From Physcia stellaris (Eukaryota > Ascomycota > Lecanoromycetes > Caliciales > Physciaceae): DNA of 64,000 nucleotides. The stretch lies in NCBI GenBank assembly GCA_018902385.1, contig JABSSW010000008.1, positions 806,001-870,000 on the forward strand. The letters run 5' to 3'. Shown in pieces: positions 47,771 to 58,275 of the stretch. Both the position numbers and the translations under genes were made by a program. Position 1 is the stretch's first letter. The number at the start of each line of letters is the position of its first letter. Under the pieces are notes generated by a model that saw only the letters and a list, made by a program, of their open reading frames with translations, was not told the DNA's origin and did no database searches.

Positions 47771-49980
47771 ATGGACAAGTCAAGTAACTCTACAAACTTT
47801 GCAGCTATGTCTGAGGACAGTCCTGCCAAGACAACCGGTGTGCATGCACATAAATCAGCCGTTGAGAGCCCACACCGCGGTCAGAGGGCCCCGCGAGGAA
47901 ATGGTCGAGATGGGAGAAAGAGCCGGGGAGCTCGAGGTGGCCGCAACAAGAGATCAGATATGGGTCGGGCTGAATGGAGGTAGAGCCATTGAAATCCCCG
48001 GGCACCTCTTTCCCACTAATTAATCAAGTCGGACTTCTATAGACAAGAGAGCCCGGCATGAGGAAAGCCAGCAAGCGATCAAGCGGCAAAGACTTGACGG
48101 CCAGGAGCCTGTACTACCTATCTATGCAACTCAATTCTCCAAGGAGGAGATTGAGAATGAGCCGAAAAGGCCGAAAAGAAAAGTCGCCGTTATGATGGGC
48201 TACTCAGGAAGCGGCTACAAGGGGATGCAACTGTCCGTCTCCTCAAACTCGTCCAGGAAATCGAATCATTGGAGCTGACTATCTTAGAAATCACAACGAG
48301 AGGACGATCGAGGGAGACTTATTCAAAGCTTTCGTTGATGCAGGTGCCATATCAAAGGCGAACGCGGATGACCCCAAAAAGTCTGCTCTCATTCGCTGCG
48401 CTCGTACTGATAAAGGTGTTCACGCCGCTGGAAACCTGATCTCTCTTAAGCTCATCATCGAAGACCCTGACGTGGTACAAAAAATAAATGAAAAGCTTTC
48501 TCCTCAGATCCGGGTGTTTGGGATTGAGAGAACCAATGGGAGCTTCAGTGCGTATCAATTCTGTGACTCCAGAATTTATGAATATTTGATTCCAACTCAT
48601 TGTTTCCTACCTCCTCACCCAAGCAGCTATCTTGGAAAGAAACTGGTCCAGCTCGCCGATCAGGCGGGTGATGGAGATGCATACCAAGAGCGCCAATCTG
48701 AAGTATCCTCATACTGGGCAGAAACGGAAGAGAAATATATTCAACCAGTTATCGATCGCATCGATCCGTCAATCCGGTCACTTGCACAAAGAGCTCTTTA
48801 CGATATTAGTGTGAAAGAGGCCGAAGAAGAGCTCGCGAAGATCGTAGAAGAGAATTCCGAAGTGAAGGAAGACTTAACTCCCAAAGAGGAAGTGAAATCT
48901 GCTAAGGACCGGAAGCATGCATCATCCCAGAGGGCAATCAACGACGCGCCCAGGTTTTCACCGGAATTGTCATCCAAGATCAACACCGAAGAATTACAGA
49001 AATCTAGTGAAGACTCTCCAACAGTGACCGTGAGCGAAGTTGTCAACGAAGAGGTCATCGAGAAAGAATATGAACAAGAGCCAAGCCGTCCAGCTACAAA
49101 GGACATCCCGGTTTCAGGGGCTCGATCGTCCGTGACCGGTGAAGAAACGAATGAAAGGCCCCCAGGGTTCCGGTCAAAACCATTCTCCGCTCTCGAGACT
49201 GCTATCAGGCAGCTTCGCTCCGCATACGTTGACGCCAAGAAGGCCTATCGGATACACCCTTGTCGTTTGGAACGTGTCCGATCCACATTATCCCGTTTTG
49301 TCGGCACACAGAACTACCACAACTACACCATCGAAAAAGACTTTCGTGATGCATCTGCAAAAAGGGTCATCAAATCCTTTGTTGTGGCCTCAGACCCCAT
49401 CATTATTCGCAACACGGAATGGCTAAGCCTTAAAGTCCACGGCCAAAGCTTCATGATGCACCAGATCCGTAAGATGGTTACAATGGCTGCTCTCCTGGTC
49501 AGATGCGGGTGTCACGAGGGCCGAATACAGGATAGCTATTTGGCATACAAATTGAGTATACCCAAAGCACCAGGGCTAGGACTCCTGCTCGAAAGGCCTG
49601 TTTTTGATACGTACAATGCGCGGCTAGTTGGCGAATACGAGAGGCAGCCAATCGATTTTCAAAAACACGAGAAAGAGATGGAAGAATTTAAACAAAGGGA
49701 GATATATGAAAGGATATTTCGTGAGGAAGAGAAGGAAAACACGTAAGGAGTCTCGACAATTTCTTATAAGTCAATGCTAAGGACTCTGTACAGCTTCCAC
49801 AGTTTCTTTGCGGCGATTGACAACCTCAAGAGCGCGCGGCTACTCTACCTCTCCTCTGTTGGCCTCGCAGCTGGGAATTACGGGATCTCTTCAAGAAAAC
49901 CGAATTCAGATGATGCCGATAATGCCGATGATGCTACGCTGATCGAATCGGATGACGAGGTTGACATTATTTTAGATTAA
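47771..49980 (+). CDS. PUS1: tRNA pseudouridine synthase Pus1 (TruA family)
   Basis: Converts specific uridines in tRNA and some other RNAs to pseudouridine in the nucleus. Recognisable: VAVMMGYSGSGYKGMQL, NERTIEGDLFKAFV (created by splicing at 48233-48287), the catalytic Asp in CARTDKGVHAAGNLISLKL, YEYLIPTHCFLPP, YTIEKDFRDASAKRVIKSF and GQSFMMHQIRKMVTMA. The last exon (49794-49980, after intron 49743-49793) reads FHSFFAAIDNLKSARLLYLSS with an acidic tail. An insert of about 170 residues (48660-49180), rich in Glu, Ser and Lys, separates the two catalytic halves, longer than in yeast. The first junction is unclear: the acceptor ends at 48042, but the best donor (47978, GTAGAG) is out of phase, while an in-phase one (GTCGGG, about 47957) would drop a conserved-looking GRAEW. 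Confidence 0.92.
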
Positions 49981-50425
49981 TATGCGCTTACTTGCCGCCT
50001 ACGTCTCCGCTATGGCTATGAGGCTCGACTTTACTATTTTCAACCCAGCGGTATCGACGGAGCGCATGTCGCTTTTCTACCCGAACATGGCGGCATAAGC
50101 CGCCTATTTGCTACTGCCTTCCTCCAAAGCTCTTTGCTCATCGACAAGCAGTGCCAACTACTTATGGTAAGAGCCCCAGGAGTTTTGCGGCTCGCTTGCA
50201 AGAAGCTTCCAAGGCATATCAAAATGCTCCACCATGGTATATTTTGGAGATCGCAATGATGATAGTTTGAAACGCAAACTCAGTCGGGGAGCATAGACCA
50301 CAGCAGGCAAATAAAGCATGTTCCCTCGGACCTTCACCTGCTGCTCCATTCCTCGACCTCAGTGATTCTTCCAAGTCCATACCAGGACACCCACAGTCTT
50401 TACTCACAACCCCAGGTTACCAACA
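49981..50425. other. Intergenic region
   Basis: 3' region of PUS1 and promoter of the secreted protein gene. Nothing recognised. Confidence 0.5.
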
Positions 50426-51162
50426 ATGTATTCGCTTCTCCTCTTCTCGGCCCTCTCCTCCCTCCTCCTATCCTTCACCTCCGCCGTAAAAGTAATCCTC
50501 AGCTACGGCGACGAGCATATCAATCCTGCCATGGCCGCCATGAATTCCCAAACCTGCAACAACTTGCCCCCCGGTATCTGCTGTCAAGGCCGCCCCATAC
50601 CCGCTATGCTTTTCGCCAACCCCGCGAACCCCAATTCCCAATGGCGAGATTACCGCGTCGCCAAGTTCACAGGCCTCGAAACCCTCCATATCGCAGCCGT
50701 GTGGTGGCAGCCCAGCGACGAAAGCGGCTGCTCCGGCACCCCACTCGACTCGCGCCCGGGTGGCGGCAACTACCGGTATCCCACGCAAGGGTCTTCCGAC
50801 GTGACCCTGACGGGCGCAAGCTATGTCAGGCTGCCCGATCATATCCCCAAGGGTCAGAAAGCGCCGATGATGGAGGCGCAGGGCATCTTGGGGTTGATCA
50901 CCGGGGGAGGACCGTATATTGATAAGAAGGTAGGGGGTCGTTGTTGCAGCGGATGCTGGCTGCGCAGTCGGGGCTGCAGGGAGGGACCTGGAAGAGAGGC
51001 ATTCGGAGTCCGAATCACGGCGTGGTTTTCGCGCAGCCGCCGCCGAGCGCGATTTGGCCGGATGTGGTCTCCTTTGATGGGACCGAGTATAAGCAGGACC
51101 ATGTGGGCGGCTCGATTTATACGAGTGAGGAGGGGCGGGTGCTGGATTTCCAGGGGAAGTAG
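50426..51162 (+). CDS. Secreted protein of unknown function with apparent frame slip
   Basis: ATG at 50426 begins a signal peptide (MYSLLLFSALSSLLLSFTSAV). The mature part has CNNLPPGICCQG and VWWQPSDESGCSG, with several cysteines and tryptophans typical of an extracellular fungal protein. The first frame leads to YIDKK near 50928; after that it turns into an Arg/Cys-rich string to 51199. The +1-shifted frame from about 50935 to the stop at 51160-51162 instead reads RMLAAQSGLQGGTWKRGI and DVVSFDGTEYKQDHVGG, which has far more natural composition. The switch sits beside a run of five G. Either one base is missing in the assembly or the gene is mildly damaged. A 20-bp GT..AG segment here is too short to be an intron. 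Family not recognised. Confidence 0.65.
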
Positions 51163-51479
51163 GAGGTCGTGCGGGTGGAAGGAGAGGGACACTATGTAGA
51201 TACTTTAGAGAGGAGAGGGAGAAATAGAGATTGCTTACCAACCCTTTTGGTTACCAATAGAAATCGAATTAGATCGTCGAGCTCATAGCAGGCTTGCTCG
51301 GTAGATGAGTCCCCGTAGAGGGTAGCGAACTATTCTCAAAATTGAAAGCGATAGATCGAATTGACTTGGTCGGCCTTGAGATATCTGCACAGGCGTATGA
51401 TCCAATTTGGGTCATGGACGGCGATTCACGATCATAGGGAGGAGTAGGTAAAACGACAGGATTAAATTACCGATTATTA
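51163..51479. other. Convergent intergenic region
   Basis: 3' regions of the secreted protein gene and PEX26. Nothing else seen. Confidence 0.5.
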
Positions 51480-52918
51480 TTATATGTACGAGACCTTGAC
51501 ACCCATTCCTATGGTCTGCCGTATCTTATCCCACGCCCTCGCCACCCTATCTTTGACGTCTCTCCGGCTCAAGGCCACTACCAAACCTAAAATAAATAAT
51601 AAAAAACGTAGTAGTGCCATGGGATTCTTCGAAAACGACTGTGTCATGTTTGTTATCAGATTCTGTAGATTAAGTAATACTGCTGCGCTGCGTTTGTATA
51701 GGCTAGGGGGCGTGGATGAGGTTTTCTTTCGGGAGGTCGTGGGTGGTGAGCGAGCTGTTCTTGATTGCGGTGGTCTTTGAGCGGGAGACTTGGCAGGCTG
51801 GGGTATTGATGAGGAAGCTTTGGGCGTTTCGATGCCGTAGTCATGTTCACTGTATGTTCTTTGGTGCTTCGAATGAGGTGCTGCCTGCAGCGTAGCTTCG
51901 CTGTCGTCGGTATGATCTTCGATATCAGGAGGTTCCGGCGGTTCAATCTCGTGCCGGGGGTCTAATTCTTGTAGCTGTTGTTCCTTTCCAGCATCTTTGT
52001 CGGCTGGATTTCCATCGCCATTTGATCTTATTCCGTTCTTTTGCTCTTGGAGGTCGAGGAGACTTGTGAGGAAAGCATCTCGGGTGTCCTCGTCTAATAT
52101 TTCGCTCATCTTTATGAAATCTTGGGCGTAATCCCATTCTTCGTTGCGGGGCAGGACGTGAAGGGCGTATAGTTCCAGAATCTTGATCCTCGATGCCAAA
52201 TCTCGGGGCGTATCCGTGCCATTCTTGTGCTTGTTGCCATCAGGACGGCCTGCGGAGTTAAAATGACTAGAAAGTTCGAGACTGGGCTGATTAGAAGCGG
52301 AGAGGTAGGCCTCAAGGTGCTCCTGGTGCGCGATTTGAGAAGGTGATTGCGCGAGTAATAACGTAGCTCTATGGCGTCACGATTAGCTATGTTTGACCCA
52401 AGAGGAAACGAATAGAGGTCATACAGATTGATGACTACATCGGCATCAACATTGCCTTCAACGCCTCCGTATCCGATATCCACGACTTCACCCCAGATAG
52501 ACCCATCCCAAGCTTTTGACGTCAATCGTTTCCACTCCTTGCTGCCAAATTGCGCTTTGCCTTCTTCCGGACCTAGTTCGTGGATGGCATTGAGCAACGT
52601 CAGATACAAGCTCCAAGTCTTGACCCGTTGACTCCGGCTTGCAGTTGTGATGGGAGCTCTTTTGAGGTCCTCTTCACTCTCTGGGTGTTCTTCGGAAGCT
52701 GGGGCGAAGGTGACGAGAGGCTCGATAGTGGTGTAAGCCTCTGGCAATCTGCGGGTCAGAAACAGATCTCTAGCTTGTTTATATGTTTTCGTTATACGTG
52801 AGTTGTTTTGATTGCGCGACTGAGAAAGAGTTTCTATTGAAGAGCTGAGGAAACGAGATGTGCAAAGCGCTTCGTCCATTGGATTGTAGAAAGCGGTATC
52901 GGTAGAGGTAGTACTCAT
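51480..52918 (-). CDS. PEX26: Peroxin Pex26 (fungal), peroxisomal tail-anchored protein
   Basis: Tail-anchored receptor on the peroxisome that docks the Pex1/Pex6 ATPases for recycling of import receptors. Two exons (52918-52425, 52368-51480; intron 56 bp) give 460 residues. The N-terminal helical domain includes YKQARDLFLTRRLPEAYTTIEPL and VKTWSLYLTLLNAIHELGPEEG; then HLEAYLSASN, ASRIKILELYALHVLPRNEEWDYAQDFI; a disordered Pro/Ser-rich linker; and a C-terminal transmembrane anchor (LLRFLLFILGLVVAL) followed by a basic tail. This layout matches filamentous-fungal Pex26. The first ATG after the acceptable leader, at 52916-52918, was chosen. Confidence 0.85.
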
Positions 52919-53431
52919 TGTGACAATATTTCTCGCGTTCAAATCTCACAGACACTTTACCTCGTAGCTGTGGGTTCAAAATCAAGGGTGCTACTCTGCA
53001 CTCCAGGGATCAGCGAAAGTCGATCGAGATGCGGAACATTCCGAGAAGGTACAGTAGATAACGGGTAGATCCGTACGGGTCACTGATCTTGTCGATCTTC
53101 GAACCCTTTGATATTGTTTCCATTATTCACCACAATGGCAAGTACGATGTGGCCATGGCTTCAAGGAATTGCGAGCACTCAACACATGCATCACTCTCAA
53201 TCACAGCCGCAGCAAACAGTCTATGGCGCATTTGGTGAAGCTTCCAGTCTCCCATTGTCAATTGCTGCCTGCAACAACCCTCCTCATCCGCAGCTTAGAA
53301 AAACCTCCTTCCAGCCAGATGGTTGAAACAAACACTTGTAACTAAATTGCATGCACCATATTTAACAACCTCCCACTTAGGGAGCCATTTCCACAGCTGT
53401 GCCCAAGAAACCATATCGTGTTCTCAATGCT
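52919..53431. promoter_or_regulatory. Shared divergent promoter PEX26 / PARN-like
   Basis: 513 bp between start codons. At 53032-53043 there is a 12-bp palindrome CGGAACATTCCG whose core GAACATTC fits the nGAAnnTTCn half of a heat-shock element. A 60-odd codon open frame at 53135-53326 has no family and may be leader sequence. Confidence 0.45.
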
Positions 53432-55475
53432 ATGGACGTGACCGGTGATGGGTTTCAGGCACGTCTGCCATTTTTATTGGAGGATATCCTCTATGCCCAT
53501 TTCGTGTCAATTGACCTTGAGCTTTCTGGTATTCCAGGTCCTCAAATTAGTAGAGGCAGGGTCGACGGTGTAGGCTCAAGTGGAAAACCGACCTTGCAGG
53601 AGAGGTATACGGACATTAAGTATGCCGTTGAACGTTACCAAGTCCTTCAGCTCGGACTTACTTGTGTTCTGGAAGACAAAGAGAGCGGTTCGTATCAGTC
53701 ATAAGTCAACTGTTGTCCAAGCTAACTCATGTATCAGGAAACTATATCCTCAAACCGTACAATTTCTTCCTTAATCCCGTACCTGACCACCGGCTACATG
53801 TCGAGCGCATATTCGCATACCAAAGTGGAGGTAACTTCAATGGAGTCAAATGCAGAGGAATTGTGTTAATTGGGTTCAGCTGTGGGGTTCCTGTTGAGCC
53901 ACCGTTTTCGCATGGAGGCCCCGTTTCTGGAAGGAGTTTCCTATTTCTCGCGTGAAGAGGAGACTCTTTCTAAGCAACGTCGTGAAGACAAATTGGTGTT
54001 TACAGACATTGAAATTGATCCCAAAGATCTAGAGACCTTGAATTTCGTAAAGAATGTCACGGACGACATAGAGAACTGGTTCGCTACGAGAGGCGTAAGC
54101 CATACCCACCCTTGTTTTGGCTGTTTCAGACTTGAATGACATAGCTAATTCGTTAAGGACAGCCTAGGGATACATTCTTCAACGTGACCACGCCTGAGTC
54201 GCACGAGTCTCAGATCAGCGATCATGGTTTGAATAAATTTCAAAGGGCCTTGGTTCATCAGATTGTCCGCAAAATACCAGGACTGACAGCAATTACTCGC
54301 ACAAACTTCATACAGGTCATCGACTACGATGAGAAAAGGGAGACAAGTCATCAGGCCCAGAAGAACAAATACTTCAAGCGCGACCTACAAAAACAGATTG
54401 GCTTACGGTGGCCCATAGAAGCAATGGCAGGGGGTGACTTGACAGATCTCGATCACTCTCAATTCCTTGCTTACGTCGATGGCCGTCAAGAAGTCGTGGC
54501 TGAGCATTTGGAAGACCTTAAAACAGGTCTGCAGGACAAGCGAACTGTGTTAGTTGGACACAACGTCTTCATGGACTTGATGTACTTCTACAAATGCTTC
54601 TTTGGTACACTACCTGACAAGGTCGAGGACTTCCAACGCGTCATCCATGAGCTCTTTCCTCTCGTCATAGACACCAAGTATCTTGCTACACACAACCGCG
54701 AGAACCCGGCAATGGCGAACTCTTCTCTTGAGCAACTTGATGTGGATCTGGCAAAGCTACCTTTCGATAAGGTTCCCGCCATTGGTAGGGTTTTCCACTC
54801 GCTTGTAACGAAACTGTCTTCTAACAGTGTACCTCAGAACTCCACCGCGACCACTCGAATTATTTCCGTGCCACACCTGCCCACGAAGCCGGATACGACA
54901 GTTACCAAACCGCTAAAGTGCTCATTCGCCTCTCAGCTAAGTTGGAGAGGGCAGGAACTTACGTTGATGTGCCCATCACCGAACCTCCTCCAGTTAACGG
55001 CTCTGCCCCGCCGCTGGAAACCGTAGCCGGAACTTCAGCTATCATCTCCTCAGATGACGACTACTTCACTCCAGAAGAAGAGGGTGTTCCACTGAATGCC
55101 AACCAGCAAGCTACAGAGCCTCGAGGCAGCGACTCTAGCTCCGGCGGCGTCTCACTCATCGAGCCGCTTACCCTGCAAGAGAACGTTGACCCCGCAGACT
55201 CTGGATTCATTGAAGTGAAACGTGCACGCAAGACACGCAAACCCAAATCGAACCAGAATCCGGAACCTCGTAAATTTGCCAATACAGCGATGTTCGATTC
55301 TCTTCTGGATCTCCCGAACGACATGGACAGGGCTGGGAATAGGACGCCGACCCCAGAGCCCGAACCTCAATTTGTCATGATGCCGCCTTTCGATAGCCAT
55401 TTCTGGGAAGTCTACGGGAATAAGCTGAGGGTGAATGGCACCGTGGAGGGAGTGTGTAACTTGCTGGGGGAGTGA
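53432..55475 (+). CDS. CAF1-family 3'-5' exoribonuclease (PARN-like deadenylase)
   Basis: DEDD-type nuclease that trims poly(A) or other 3' RNA tails. Five exons (53432-53687, 53738-53830, 53880-54094, 54163-54784, 54838-55475) give 607 residues. Catalytic residues seen: Asp and Glu in FVSIDLELSG (exon 1), Asp in GHNVFMDLMYFYKCFFG (exon 4), and the His/Asp block ATPAHEAGYDSYQTAKVLI (exon 5). The start MDVTGDGFQARLPFLLEDI fits the family N-terminus. Other segments, such as YTDIKYAVERYQVLQLGL and NPVPDHRLHVERIFAYQSG, match PARN. The C-terminal 200 residues are disordered, with a basic RARKTRKPKS stretch that could be nuclear or RNA-binding. All four active-site positions are kept. Confidence 0.92.
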
Positions 55476-56027
55476 GTAGCGTTGAACCGAAGGTTGTGGA
55501 TAGAGAGCACGCACGCTGTCATCCGATACCAAAGGCTGGAGCCAGCATTGAAGGTGAGGTCTATACTTGATTGGATGATTGGCCCAGCTTCTAGAACCAC
55601 TCGTGATCGCAAAAGTGTTTGCCGCGGGGAGGCATCATCGTGTTGAGCCGAATCAAGGACTCGATATGTCGCCTGAAGGCTTCTGCTAAACAATGAATCA
55701 AATTCAATCAGTTCACCCGGCCTGCGTTTTCCGAATCTAGTGACTCCTTTGGCTTTTCGTAGTCTCGCCGTCATTTCCTTCAAACCTGCTCCCCGGGTAA
55801 ACGTCTCTCACGTTTCAGAGACGTGTCGTTCATTCTCAATTTGTTGCTTCTCGTTCTTGGGAGCAGGCATACGTCTTATGAACGATAAATACGATACTCG
55901 CACCAGGGATTTCTGAGTTGTCACTAGCACGAATCCCACTACTCTAGATAACAAAATAACGTAATCTCCACTGCATCAAAAGGGTATCGACTCCACCATT
56001 AACCAACCCCCATCCCACCCCATCACC
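55476..56027. other. Convergent intergenic region
   Basis: 3' regions of the PARN-like gene and NOC3. A minus-strand open frame (55412-55783) overlaps the PARN end, has no family resemblance and is probably chance. Confidence 0.5.
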
Positions 56028-58076
56028 TCAAACCAACCCCTTCAGTATCCCATCGACCCCCCTAACCCCATCCCTGACGCCCCTGGCATAATGCAACCTC
56101 AACAGCTCCCCCTCCCAGACCGTGCTCGCAAACGGATTCGACCCCTCCACCTCCCCCTTCAGCGCATCGAACACCCCGTCCCCTCGTCTCTCCTCCGTGT
56201 TCCACAAACCGGCTACTTTCCGCCCGTGGACTTTGAGCACTTGCTGCAGCAGGGATAGGAGCGCGATGCTGCTTTTCTCCGGGGTCTGCAGCAGGACGGT
56301 GTGGAGCTGTTTGACAAAGGCGGCGATGCGGACTGGGGGCGTGGTGCGCGGGGTTAGGATCGAGGAGAGGGAAGTATGCAAGAGGGAAGCCGTGGTGCGG
56401 AGATTGACTTTGTTCTTTTTTGTTGGGCTTTGGGCTGGGAGGGCTTGCTGGTTGGTGGTGGGAGAGGAGTGCGGGTCGGGGAGATGGAGGGATTTGGAGG
56501 AGAATTCGAGATCCGGGTTCAGGGAGAGGGAGTAGAGCGATTTATAGAGGTGGGCGGTGAAGAAGGAGAGATCGAGGGAGAGCGAGGATGCGGATTTGGC
56601 GACGTCTTGGCCCGCTAGGAGGGCGAATGCTGTCGCTATACAGAGTAGGGTCGAGCGGGTTGAGGTTGTAGATTTGGGGGTCTCGGGGTCATCTGGATCG
56701 GTCGTGGAGAGGGCTTCGGCGTCGTTGATGAGGTCTTTTAGAGCTTCGAGGATATCTCCGAAGAAGTCTTGGTTGATGAGATGAGCGTACTTGGCTAGAC
56801 CTTCGAGTACGGCGCCCATTAATCTTGGGGATCTCGCTTTTAGGATGCGGAAGTAGGTCACGAAAACAAGCTTCAGCGTCTCGGCTTGCATTCTATCTCG
56901 CTCCTCGTGACTGACGATGGCGTCTGCTTCTTTGAATTCCTTCTCCACGGCTTTTTGCTCTTTAAGAACTTTCCGCTGCTTCTTTGTTCGGAATTCGCGC
57001 TTTGGCTTAGGCTTCTTGCCTGCAGCTCGGTCTTCAGCGCTGGGCTTGTCGATTCGGTCTTGTGATGCTTTGGACGAGAATTCAGAGAGCAGGCGGAGAT
57101 GGAGAAATGTATTCAGCACGCTTTCATTGACGCGGTAGTCCCGCGCTTTGATCATTTTCGTGAGCAAAGTCACGGCATCGAGGGACGGTGTACCGTCCTC
57201 ATCGTCTCGGAAGAGAGTTTCCAGAGTCTCGCGGCATTTTATGAAATTGGCGTCGACTTTGTTGTAGCTAAGCTTATCGACCAATATCTTCAAGATCTCG
57301 CCCCTGAAATTAAAATGGGGCACCGCTAGGAGGAGAGCGCAGGCACACGATATTGCGACTTGGGCTGTAGTCTCTGATGCTTCTGAGGAGTCTTTACCGA
57401 CTTTCGCTCTTTTAGCAAGCTCCTTCACATAAGCCTGGTAAGACCCGACGAGCGCTTGCTCAAAAGAACGAAGTCGTCGCACTTCTTTCGATATTTTCTC
57501 GGTAGAATCGAGGTCGCCGATAGGTCGTATTCGATATCCAGGAATGACATCTTTGAAGACGGCCAATTGAGCGACCAGACCCAGCCTCTTGATGGTGGGG
57601 TTTGAGGAAGTAGCAATTTGACCGAGCAGTTTGAATGCACCTGCATTCTCCTCTGGGTCTTCGCTTATGAGACTCGCAAGCCTTGCAAGCTCTTCCTTTG
57701 CTTCATTGATCTGCTGTCGAGCAGGGATCTTTGGAGCCTTCTCTTCGACCGGTGACGGCTGTTGCACGACTTGATCAGCCTCTTCCCCCGACTCGAGGAA
57801 GCTATCCTGGTCATCCTCCTTGACCTCTGGTAGACTCAGTTGTTCTATTTTGCCTTCAGCGGTCTTGATTGGTAATCTTGTATTTTCCTTGTCCTTCTTC
57901 TTCTGCTTCCTGGGCTTCTGCTCATAATCTTGTTCGAGATTCCATTTCGAGGCCCGAGTGAAGAAGTCGTCTTGTGCCGCGTTTGCTCTTTCTACCAGCG
58001 TTGATGGCAGAAATTCTTCCTCCGAGCTAGGCGGTGGAGTGAGGCGCCTCCTCTTGACTGCTGGTACGGCGATCAT
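56028..58076 (-). CDS. NOC3: Nucleolar complex protein Noc3
   Basis: Forms a complex with Noc2 that moves pre-60S ribosomal particles to the nucleoplasm; also linked to replication initiation in yeast. Single exon of 682 residues, ATG at 58074-58076. Features: basic N-terminus VKRRRLTPPPSSEEE, conserved block LVERANAAQDDFFTRASKWNLEQDYE, RLGLVAQLAVFKDVIPGYRIRP, VRRLRSFEQALVGSYQAYVKEL, a Lys-rich stretch (KPKPKREFRTKKQRKVLKEQ), and the CBF/Noc-type repeat FRILKARSPRLMGAVLEGLAKYAHLIN. Length is normal for fungi. Divergent from NIP7, another 60S assembly gene. Confidence 0.95.
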   Translation of the reverse strand: MIAVPAVKRRRLTPPPSSEEEFLPSTLVERANAAQDDFFTRASKWNLEQDYEQKPRKQKKKDKENTRLPIKTAEGKIEQLSLPEVKEDDQDSFLESGEEADQVVQQPSPVEEKAPKIPARQQINEAKEELARLASLISEDPEENAGAFKLLGQIATSSNPTIKRLGLVAQLAVFKDVIPGYRIRPIGDLDSTEKISKEVRRLRSFEQALVGSYQAYVKELAKRAKVGKDSSEASETTAQVAISCACALLLAVPHFNFRGEILKILVDKLSYNKVDANFIKCRETLETLFRDDEDGTPSLDAVTLLTKMIKARDYRVNESVLNTFLHLRLLSEFSSKASQDRIDKPSAEDRAAGKKPKPKREFRTKKQRKVLKEQKAVEKEFKEADAIVSHEERDRMQAETLKLVFVTYFRILKARSPRLMGAVLEGLAKYAHLINQDFFGDILEALKDLINDAEALSTTDPDDPETPKSTTSTRSTLLCIATAFALLAGQDVAKSASSLSLDLSFFTAHLYKSLYSLSLNPDLEFSSKSLHLPDPHSSPTTNQQALPAQSPTKKNKVNLRTTASLLHTSLSSILTPRTTPPVRIAAFVKQLHTVLLQTPEKSSIALLSLLQQVLKVHGRKVAGLWNTEERRGDGVFDALKGEVEGSNPFASTVWEGELLRLHYARGVRDGVRGVDGILKGLV

Positions 58077-58275
58077 TGGAGAGTCGACGTTTATATCAGA
58101 ATGACCTTAATGTTCACCTTTCGACGGTCGAGAGCGATTCGCTTCCACACAAAATATGATAATTGGCGCGGAACGAGTTCCGCTCCAATATCAAGAAAAC
58201 TGGAAACCTTTTTTGCTATTTGCTCCTCTCCGTTCAACTCAAATCTTCCACTAGTCGCCTCCAAGAATCTCCAAG
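58077..58275. promoter_or_regulatory. Shared divergent promoter NOC3 / NIP7
   Basis: Only 199 bp separate the start codons of two 60S-biogenesis genes, so both share one control region and are probably co-regulated. It has no TATA box and contains a symmetric dyad at 58162-58189. Confidence 0.75.
58162..58189. promoter_or_regulatory. 28-bp dyad with opposed CCAAT boxes
   Basis: ATTGG (58162-58166), one base, GCGGAAC (58168-58174), centre GA, GTTCCGC (58177-58183), one base, CCAAT (58185-58189). Arms are perfectly complementary except for the two single-base spacers. The centre lies 85-86 bp from either start codon. Confidence 0.85.

Noticed and set aside
50931-50950. 20-bp GT..AG segment as an intron in the secreted protein
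   Set aside because: Far shorter than any other intron in the window; a missing base explains the frame change better.
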